From assembly GCA_900317065.1 (NCBI GenBank), contig ONFK01000127.1, positions 1 through 5,458 of the forward strand: a DNA stretch of 5,458 bases. Direction: 5' to 3'. Positions within the stretch are counted from its first letter, which is position 1. The number at the start of each line of letters is the position of its first letter. Below, in pieces: positions 1 to 5,458 of the stretch. Below the pieces are notes generated by a model, which was not told the DNA's origin, made no database searches, and saw only the letters and a program-made list of their open reading frames with translations. Position numbers and translations under genes: made by a program. This DNA comes from an uncultured Bacteroidales bacterium. Its GTDB lineage: Bacteria > Bacteroidota > Bacteroidia > Bacteroidales > UBA932.

Positions 1-9
1 TTTTTGATG

Positions 10-770
10 TTAGGACTTGTTAAGTAATGCTGTATCATCAATTCTATAATCATCGTCCCGAAGTGGTATTACATCTTCATTCAGCAAGGTCAGCAGTGCC
101 TTTTTGACCGACTGATGATATTTGAACTTGGAAATGCCTTCGTGCTTTGCGGAATAGCTGTCGAAATCGGCTGATTTTTTCAGATTGTTCAGTCCGGGCA
201 AGTCCGTGTCTCCGAACTGATAGCGATCTGCCGCATAAGATACAGCATCAAGCGATACACACCATTCCTCCGCAAAGCCACGGAGAACGCTATCTATTGT
301 TTCTTTTCGCATTTCAGCAAGCACATAAGATACACGTTTTCCCTTGAAATCATCGGGATTTTCCTGTACCTTCTCCCACAACTGCTGCATAAGCGCTCCG
401 AGCTTGGGATTGGAGGACAACAATTCCTCGATATACTTCGTGATCTCGATAACAAGATTCTGATAGTGCTGTTCCTGACGCTCCTCATCGGTAGCAGATA
501 CAACGGACTGAATCAAGCTGACAATATAATCATAGTCGATCTTTTCCTTGCTGTATGCTTTCAGCTCGTATTCAAGGTCAATATCTGTTGTAGGATCAGG
601 ATTATCATTTCTATCACGAGGATACTTGTCTCTGATATTCAGATACCATGCAGCATACTGATCATATTCTTCCTGCGTAATGCCATAGGAATCAGGATCA
701 TTGTCTGCATATTTCGTAAACGCCTTCAGGCTGGAATATATCTTGTCAAACTCCTGAAATGCCTTTGCCT
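10..770 (-). other. Segment resembling the C-terminal helical region of type I restriction enzyme R subunit (HsdR), fused to the upstream gene
   Basis: The last ~245 codons of the 10-2430 frame read as the extreme C-terminus of an HsdR protein. Signs are a helical FDKIYSSLKAFTKYAD stretch, EEYDQYAAWYLNIRDKY, an acidic linker followed by DIDLEYELKAYSKEKIDYDY, then LLSSNPKLGALMQQLW and a terminal basic-aromatic helix SKFKYHQSVKKALLTLLNED followed by VIPLRDDD. In HsdR this region is thought to contact the methyltransferase core; the nuclease (PD-D/ExK) and helicase motor domains are not present, so no restriction activity is encoded here. Recognition is from memory of family style, without a search, and the upstream boundary is only placed to about 750-795. 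GC content is clearly lower than in the rest of the window. The fragment sits behind a signal peptide, the wrong compartment for a restriction subunit. It may be a recombined remnant or an assembly join. Confidence 0.7.
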
Positions 771-2430
771 CATCCGCTTTACCTAATGAACGTGCCATTT
801 TGGCGTAAGCGGTGACTGCAAGTATGGACTTTGCCGAAAGGTTCACATTATGGGCAAGCTTCCCTGCAAAGTCGTCCGTACAGAGTTGATTCTCAGGATC
901 CTGGCCATTCTGCAGGGCGTAAAGCGCCCATTTTGTCAGAGTGCTCCAATGCTGCTGGGCAAAGCTCGCATCGGGGCTTTGCTTGACTATGGCAGCCGTT
1001 ATCAGAAGCATATTGCCGCTCTCTTCCAGAGGCATCCAGTTTCCATAGTGCTGCCCGTAAGCATCGGGGTATACTCCGACATCGTGGGGAGCCCAGACTT
1101 TATTCCACTTAGGTCCTTCCGCATAGTCGAAGATGAAGTTGACCATGGCCTTGGCGATCTCCGTATTGTATCGCAGGAAGAGAGGCAGGGACGGATAAGT
1201 CACATCGACGGTCCCGGCGCATCCGTTGGAGAAGTTCTCCTTTGAAATGAAGTACAATGTTCCTCTGTCGGACATGACCAGCTTATGCGCGGCGACAGCC
1301 TGCCTGTAAGCAAGGGCGCAAAGGTCTGCGTACTCCTTTCCCCCGGATTGAAACGCTTCCCGGATCAGGTCGGCGTCGAAAGCGGACAGCCTTTCCCCGA
1401 TTTTGGGCCAGGCCTTGGCAGCTTTCTGCAACTCCTTGGTAATGGTGTTCCGTCCGTCCGAATTCCAATAGGGGCGCAAATTCCTGCCCTGAAACTTGAT
1501 GGAGCAGATGTCGTCGTATGCCAGCATCAGGACTTCTTCCTTCTGCTTCTTCACCTTGCCGAAATCGAAACACCATGCAAGTGCCACGTCCTGCTCCACG
1601 AAATTGCCGGAAGTGATGTTCTTGCTTTTGCCGAACGCCTTGCCGTCCACCTTGCCGGAGGATACGAAGCCCATCCTGGCCCGCTCGGCACTGACAATGG
1701 AGAGAGTCCCTTTGCCGGAGACGGGAGCCATATAGAAATAACCCCAGTCAATACGCACATCGTCCCCGCGTTTTTCAAGCACTTTCTGGTCTACGGTGCC
1801 TGCTTTGAGATACTTGACTCCGTCGGATGAACCATTTTCGAGTGTGACCGGCACGACATCCAGGTCGACGGCAAGACGGGGAGATGCTTCGAAATATAGT
1901 TCTACCGAATGCTTGCCCCTGTCTATGGGTTCTACACTGAAACTGACATAATTCACGGGACGCGACAGCAGTTCAAGATCATCCAGCAAAAGGGGTGCTA
2001 CAAAACTCATCCTGACACGCACCGGTCCGCATTCAAAAGTATATACCGTACTTGTAGGCAATACATTGACATCTGTCTGGACAGCCGCATTGTCGAATAC
2101 GACAGTCCCCTGCCTGGAGTAAAGCGGATCTTCCGGCTGATTCTTCGGGGAACGGCCGAACATGGGGTCCGGCACCTGCATTTCATTGCCCAGCAGACGA
2201 TAAGTCACATTATCCACGCGTACTGCGGCAAGAAGCGGCTGCTTGCGTCCGCTCCAATGGCGGGTCATGTCGGCGTTCGCCGCATCGGCGAAACTCCAGA
2301 CCGAGAAGTACGGATCCACCGTCACCAGCGGATACACCGGAGCACGGAGGTCGTTGTGGTAAGCAGTGGCCGCTCCACAGATTAATGCGGAAGCGAGCAT
2401 TGCGACAATGCCGAGCAATATTTTTTTCAT
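10..2430 (-). CDS. Chimeric ORF: glutaminase-A-like (DUF4964/DUF5127/DUF4965) N-terminal part joined in frame to HsdR C-terminal part
   Basis: This is one uninterrupted 806-codon frame with two unrelated halves. Residues 1-24 are a classical signal peptide (MKKILLGIVAMLASALICGAATA; no lipobox, since Ile precedes the Cys). Residues ~28-81 match the DUF4964 style (TVDPYFSVWSFAD, HWSGRKQPL). Residues ~90-325 are a beta-rich DUF5127-like region, and ~335-540 a DUF4965-like helical region with APHDVG (447-452), EESGNM (469-474), NQLCTDDFAG (514-523) and HNVNLSAK (527-534). This family is named after fungal glutaminase GtaA; the activity of bacterial members is largely unestablished. Normal members run on for roughly 250 more residues through the DUF1793 part of the alpha/alpha barrel, and those are absent here. 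From about residue 547-560 the sequence becomes acidic, helical and cysteine-poor, and resembles the HsdR C-terminus. The start ATG lies one base after the fucosidase stop (TAGTATG). A working secreted hydrolase seems unlikely with half the helical barrel missing. Confidence 0.85.
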   Translation of the reverse strand: MKKILLGIVAMLASALICGAATAYHNDLRAPVYPLVTVDPYFSVWSFADAANADMTRHWSGRKQPLLAAVRVDNVTYRLLGNEMQVPDPMFGRSPKNQPEDPLYSRQGTVVFDNAAVQTDVNVLPTSTVYTFECGPVRVRMSFVAPLLLDDLELLSRPVNYVSFSVEPIDRGKHSVELYFEASPRLAVDLDVVPVTLENGSSDGVKYLKAGTVDQKVLEKRGDDVRIDWGYFYMAPVSGKGTLSIVSAERARMGFVSSGKVDGKAFGKSKNITSGNFVEQDVALAWCFDFGKVKKQKEEVLMLAYDDICSIKFQGRNLRPYWNSDGRNTITKELQKAAKAWPKIGERLSAFDADLIREAFQSGGKEYADLCALAYRQAVAAHKLVMSDRGTLYFISKENFSNGCAGTVDVTYPSLPLFLRYNTEIAKAMVNFIFDYAEGPKWNKVWAPHDVGVYPDAYGQHYGNWMPLEESGNMLLITAAIVKQSPDASFAQQHWSTLTKWALYALQNGQDPENQLCTDDFAGKLAHNVNLSAKSILAVTAYAKMARSLGKADEAKAFQEFDKIYSSLKAFTKYADNDPDSYGITQEEYDQYAAWYLNIRDKYPRDRNDNPDPTTDIDLEYELKAYSKEKIDYDYIVSLIQSVVSATDEERQEQHYQNLVIEITKYIEELLSSNPKLGALMQQLWEKVQENPDDFKGKRVSYVLAEMRKETIDSVLRGFAEEWCVSLDAVSYAADRYQFGDTDLPGLNNLKKSADFDSYSAKHEGISKFKYHQSVKKALLTLLNEDVIPLRDDDYRIDDTALLNKS

Positions 2431-2434
2431 ACTA
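2428..2434 (-). promoter_or_regulatory. Stop-start junction fucosidase / glutaminase-A-like gene
   Basis: On the minus strand the sequence reads TAGTATG: the fucosidase TAG is followed by one base and the next ATG. The preceding bases (CGAAATAACCTTA) carry no Shine-Dalgarno-like AGGAGG, in keeping with Bacteroidota starts. The spacing suggests co-transcription and probable translational coupling, which is inference. Confidence 0.7.
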
Positions 2435-3775
2435 TAAGGTTATTTCGATAATATAGTCGACAGTGGCATCAGCCCATTCCGGAAGAGTAACCGTAAAGTC
2501 TTTCTTTGTTTTTTTGAACTTGAGGGCTGCGCCATTGGCGAAATCCTTGACTTTCTTGGCCTTGAGAGTAAAAGGAAGAGTGATGACACCATCTTCGGGA
2601 AGTTCCATCACGTGAAGGAAAATCTTATTGTCCTTATGGGTCAGCACGCCCCACTTTTGAGGCTTGAGCATGGTGGCACGGGTGCCGAAGATGGTTTCTC
2701 CATTGGCAGACAGCCATTTGCCCATCTCGGCAAGGCGCTTTACGCTCTCCTCCGGGATGCAACCGTCGGGCTGAGGTCCGACGTTGAGAAGCAGGTTGGC
2801 GTTGCGGCCGGCCGTGCTGAGAAGTATACGGATGAGTTCAGGTACGCTCTTCCAGTTATCGTCCTTGATGTCGTATCCCCAGCTCTTGTTGAGAGTCTTG
2901 CAAGTTTCAAGGGCAAGTTCGGTGCTCACATGGCTGGTGCGGCCGTAGCCGGCATTGTTCTCACCGGGGATGTCGCGTTCGAATACCTGGATATCCTCTC
3001 CGGGGATCGGAATCCTGTGATGGTTGTTGGCGACCAGGCAGGAAGGCTGGAGAGAATGGATAAGCCTGTAAATCCTCTCATAGCCCCAGTCGAAATCGAT
3101 GACCATCTCCTGTCCGGGCTCGGGTTTCTTGATCTTCGCCCAGTCTCCGTCGAACCAGATACAGCCTATCGGCCCGTAATTGGTGAGAAGCTCTGTTATC
3201 TGGGCGCACATGAAATCAAGATACTTGGCGTACATCTCCCTTTCCTTTTCGGTGTGGGCGATGGCAGGGTCGCGGGGATAGTCGTCACGCCCCCAGTCGA
3301 GCAGGGAATAATAGAAATTGAGGGTGAGCCCTTCCTCGTGGCACGCGGCTGCTATTTCCTTCAGAACGTCACGCTTGAAAGGCGTAGCATCGATGATGTC
3401 ATAATCCGAAGCCTTGGTGTCGAACATTGAAAAGCCGTCGTGGTGACGCGAAGTGATGGTTATGTACTTGGCGCCCGATGCCTTGATCTGCTTTACCCAC
3501 TGACGGGCATCGAATTTCGAGGGGTAGAAACCTCCGGGGAGTTTGCTGTATTCCGAATATGGAATCTTTTCGACGTTCATGACCCATTCGCCGCGGGCGA
3601 GCATTGAGTAAACACCCCAGTGGATGAACACTCCGAACTTGTCGTCGCGGAATTGCTCCTTGGCAATAACGGTTTCAGGGGCGGGCTGGTAGCCCTGTAT
3701 GCCTTCTTTCAAATCGGTAGGCGCAGCCAAGTTGCTGAACGCCATCAAACAAGAGATCAGTAATGTAGTAATCAT
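2432..3775 (-). CDS. GH29 alpha-L-fucosidase, exported
   Basis: This 447-residue protein is a retaining exo-alpha-L-fucosidase that releases terminal L-fucose from glycans, probably in the periplasm or at the cell surface. The GH29 (beta/alpha)8 catalytic domain spans about residues 35-345. Visible family motifs are FGVFIHWGVYS (His52-Trp53), TSRHHDGF (His111-His112), CIWFDGDW with the expected nucleophile Asp209, and RNANLLLNVGPQPDG near the barrel end. Glu266 in QVFERDIPGEN is the best candidate for the acid/base; that is my inference by position, as this residue varies between GH29 subgroups. Residues ~365-447 form a short C-terminal beta-sandwich. The length is normal for compact bacterial members, with no frameshift. 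I chose the ATG at 3775 because it lies 5 bases after the upstream stop; a GTG at 3832 in the same frame would add 19 residues and overlap the upstream gene by 52 bases. The N-terminus (MITTLLISCLMAFSNLAAP) is a hydrophobic signal peptide lacking a clear basic n-region. The stop is TAG, one base before the next ATG, so the genes are probably co-transcribed. Confidence 0.93.
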   Translation of the reverse strand: MITTLLISCLMAFSNLAAPTDLKEGIQGYQPAPETVIAKEQFRDDKFGVFIHWGVYSMLARGEWVMNVEKIPYSEYSKLPGGFYPSKFDARQWVKQIKASGAKYITITSRHHDGFSMFDTKASDYDIIDATPFKRDVLKEIAAACHEEGLTLNFYYSLLDWGRDDYPRDPAIAHTEKEREMYAKYLDFMCAQITELLTNYGPIGCIWFDGDWAKIKKPEPGQEMVIDFDWGYERIYRLIHSLQPSCLVANNHHRIPIPGEDIQVFERDIPGENNAGYGRTSHVSTELALETCKTLNKSWGYDIKDDNWKSVPELIRILLSTAGRNANLLLNVGPQPDGCIPEESVKRLAEMGKWLSANGETIFGTRATMLKPQKWGVLTHKDNKIFLHVMELPEDGVITLPFTLKAKKVKDFANGAALKFKKTKKDFTVTLPEWADATVDYIIEITL

Positions 3776-3783
3776 AGCTATTA
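3773..3783 (-). promoter_or_regulatory. Stop-start junction phosphoesterase / fucosidase
   Basis: The minus strand reads TAATAGCTATG: the phosphoesterase stop TAA, five bases, then the preferred fucosidase ATG. The leader (TTTCAAGACAATAATAGCT) is AT-rich with no Shine-Dalgarno sequence. This junction is the main reason for preferring the ATG at 3775 over the overlapping GTG at 3832. Confidence 0.6.
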
Positions 3784-5458
3784 TTGTCTTGAAAGAACAA
3801 AACCAGGGTCGTTGGCACCATTGGTATTGCACTGATAAATAACTTCATAACCGGATGCTGCGTTTACCGAAGCATAATCGACTGCCGAAGGCGTTGCGCT
3901 CTTGCAGGCGCAGAAAGCGAGTCCGAGGATGTCTTTGCCGTCGCACTTTTGCCAGTTTTTCATACCATAATGCATTGCATTGAGAGAATCGGCGACGAAC
4001 CAGATCCAACCCTTGTTTGCACCATTGTTGAAAGGAACCGGACAGAAATTATAAGAGCTCCAACTGTTACCAAGTTCAGGAAGGAGGGTGATATAACCAT
4101 ATCCGGATTTCCCGGTTTCGACAGCCTGGGCTTTTGCCCCGTCGAAAAAGATACCGAAACGGAAAGACTTGTTGGCATAATCTATATCTGCAACGGCTTC
4201 CGCCACATAGGTCTTGATCAGTCCGCTTACAGTAAGGTTGTTGGTAATATCCGAGCTTCCGTCCTTTGCAGTCTGCCCTGCCTTTGCGGCAATGGTCAGG
4301 GAGGCCTTGTAACTGTTGTTCGCGCTTACGCCGAGATTTGTATTCGGAGCGAAAGTCTTCGCTGCAAGAGTCCAGGAACCTGCGAAATCCTTTGCATCGA
4401 TCTGGGTTACAGCGAGATTCTCCCCATTCGGAAGAGAGATTGTCTCAGTCCTGGGTTTTCCTGTAGTATTTGCCGTCCAGCTGACTTTGCCGGCGGAATA
4501 GCTCAGCCAAGAGCCGGACACACTGCCACTGCCGCCTTCTACATCCTTGCTTCCGGCATCATCGTTGGTCCAGAAGGAACTCGACTTGTCGGACACGGTG
4601 AAACTCTTCTCAAGAGGAGCGCTTGATGCATCCCAGGAATCCCACGCCACAAGAGTAAGCTGGTATGTACCGGCCTCGAGATTGCCAAGAGACAAAGTAT
4701 ACTCTGACTTCATCATAGACGGCTGGGGAGCACGATAGAAATCTGCAAGCACCTTCTTGGTAGAGACAGTAGCACTTCCCTTCTTCAATTCAAGTACATA
4801 ATGATGAACGAATTCGTCATCAGAACCGGCCGTCCAAGAAACGGACACAGGAGCTTTTCCATCAGACAGAGCTCCTATGCTTGCGTTGATTTCCGACAGC
4901 ACAGGCGCAGTATTGGCAGCCTTCAGCGCCTTGTGGTTGTACTTGTCGAGATGGGACTTGTCGGATGCCGGAGGATTCACTTCCCAGACCTGTCCGATGA
5001 CGGTTTCGTGATAGAAGTCCATCCTGGTGAGGCGCATGAATCCGTTGATGTCGAACTGCACAAGAAGTCCCTGCGAGAATTCACCGGCATCCTTCATTAC
5101 AGTCGCGGAATACATGTCCTCATAACCGCCGTTATCGATTGCCATATAGCTCGTTGAGGCACAGCCGAGAGCAGTGAAGTCGCCCTGCCAGATACTGCGG
5201 GGGTCATTCAGGGGGAAATGCAGGTGGCCTCCGAAGGTAACGGCCTGAGGATATCCGACAAGGATGCTGCTCAGGGCCTTTGTGGACCAATAATCGCCGA
5301 GCGCGGTATAAGTGTCCTGCAGGAGGCTGCCATACACCGTGTCATAGATCATGGGGTGCGTGAGCACAATGACATACTGGTTGGGATTCTCGTCGGTGAT
5401 GGCCTTGAGCTCCTTGTTGAGCCAGGTCATGGTGTTGGCACCGGAGTTGCCTACGCTC
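3781..5458 (-). CDS. Secreted-type calcineurin-like metallophosphoesterase with FN3-like and BACON-like C-terminal domains (5' end outside window)
   Basis: This is the 3' part of a metallophosphoesterase; the reading frame stays open through the window edge, with nine further codons before the first in-window ATG at 5430, so that ATG is not the true start. Numbering from that ATG, the visible end of the catalytic domain has a metal-binding THP motif (His25) and the family's GGHLH motif (His69, His71), followed by the last strands of the fold to about residue 150. Metal-binding motifs expected earlier (DxH, GDxxD, GNHE) would lie beyond the edge. Residues ~174-280 look like a fibronectin type III-like sandwich (TAPVLSEI start, SWTAGSDDEFV, AGTYQLTLVAWD). 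Residues ~285-345 resemble a BACON-type domain (GSWLSYSAGKVSW, then RTETISLPNG and VTQ). Residues ~346-549 form a beta-rich domain I do not recognise, with an unusual cysteine cluster. The substrate is unknown. The accessory domains suggest an envelope or secreted location, but the signal peptide would be off-window. The stop TAA is 5 bases before the fucosidase ATG. Confidence 0.85.
   Translation of the reverse strand, partial: SVGNSGANTMTWLNKELKAITDENPNQYVIVLTHPMIYDTVYGSLLQDTYTALGDYWSTKALSSILVGYPQAVTFGGHLHFPLNDPRSIWQGDFTALGCASTSYMAIDNGGYEDMYSATVMKDAGEFSQGLLVQFDINGFMRLTRMDFYHETVIGQVWEVNPPASDKSHLDKYNHKALKAANTAPVLSEINASIGALSDGKAPVSVSWTAGSDDEFVHHYVLELKKGSATVSTKKVLADFYRAPQPSMMKSEYTLSLGNLEAGTYQLTLVAWDSWDASSAPLEKSFTVSDKSSSFWTNDDAGSKDVEGGSGSVSGSWLSYSAGKVSWTANTTGKPRTETISLPNGENLAVTQIDAKDFAGSWTLAAKTFAPNTNLGVSANNSYKASLTIAAKAGQTAKDGSSDITNNLTVSGLIKTYVAEAVADIDYANKSFRFGIFFDGAKAQAVETGKSGYGYITLLPELGNSWSSYNFCPVPFNNGANKGWIWFVADSLNAMHYGMKNWQKCDGKDILGLAFCACKSATPSAVDYASVNAASGYEVIYQCNTNGANDPGFVLSRQ

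Noticed and set aside
1..9. Possible terminator after the third ORF (T-run at 1-5)
   Set aside because: On the coding (minus) strand it is an A-run, and no hairpin can be assessed because the window ends there.
10..770. A working type I restriction-modification or phase-variable hsd locus
   Set aside because: Only the C-terminal tail of an HsdR-like protein is present. No nuclease or motor domain, no hsdM or hsdS, no recombinase and no inverted repeats are visible.
1285..1830. 181-codon plus-strand frame, and several shorter frames at 850-1245 and 1909-2385, antisense to the glutaminase-A-like part
   Set aside because: They overlap one another in different frames and lie opposite a frame with a clear signal peptide and family motifs; their products look like low-quality translations.
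2387..2401. Lipoprotein signal in the glutaminase-A-like protein (ALIC)
   Set aside because: Ile occupies the position before Cys, where Gly, Ala or Ser is required, and an ATA cleavage site follows; an SPI signal peptide fits better.
2612..3430. 272-codon open frame on the plus strand, antisense to the fucosidase
   Set aside because: It lies wholly within a gene with unmistakable GH29 motifs, and its translation shows no recognisable domain. Long antisense frames are expected from the codon bias of the coding strand.
3949..4626. 225-codon open frame on the plus strand, antisense to the phosphoesterase
   Set aside because: It has no start context or recognisable motif and is fully inside the coding frame on the other strand; it is a shadow frame.

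Overview
The window looks like chromosomal DNA from a member of the Bacteroidota, probably Bacteroidales. The basis is the gene content (a secreted GH29 fucosidase beside a glutaminase-A-like DUF4964/DUF5127/DUF4965 protein and a secreted-type metallophosphoesterase). There is also no Shine-Dalgarno sequence before either visible start, where AT-rich leaders are found instead. This assignment is an inference from style, not from a marker gene.

All supported genes lie on the minus strand and read from high to low coordinates as one tightly packed unit. First comes the 3' part of a calcineurin-like metallophosphoesterase with FN3-like and BACON-like accessory domains (3781 to beyond the window edge). 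Next is a complete GH29 alpha-L-fucosidase (2432-3775), starting 5 bases after the previous stop codon. Last is an 806-codon ORF (10-2430), starting 1 base after the fucosidase stop. There is no intergenic gap above 10 bases, and I see no promoter, terminator, RNA gene, IS element or CRISPR array.

The third ORF is the remarkable one. Its first ~550 residues are a typical secreted glutaminase-A-like protein (signal peptide, DUF4964, DUF5127, DUF4965, then the beginning of the helical-hairpin region). From about residue 547-560 to the stop it reads as the C-terminal helical region of a type I restriction enzyme HsdR subunit, a cytoplasmic DNA-translocating nuclease. The two parts are joined in frame, and base composition drops at about the same place (about 57% GC in sampled lines of the first part, about 39% at 481-720). 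It is either a real recombination/deletion fusion that truncated both genes or a chimeric assembly; the sequence alone cannot decide.

Functionally, the intact part of the operon points to extracytoplasmic breakdown of fucosylated glycans: the fucosidase removes terminal fucose, the phosphoesterase hydrolyses a phosphoester of unknown nature, and the glutaminase-A-like protein may act on an amide or glycosidic substrate. No SusC/SusD pair, sulfatase or regulator is visible, so calling this a polysaccharide utilisation locus would be premature.
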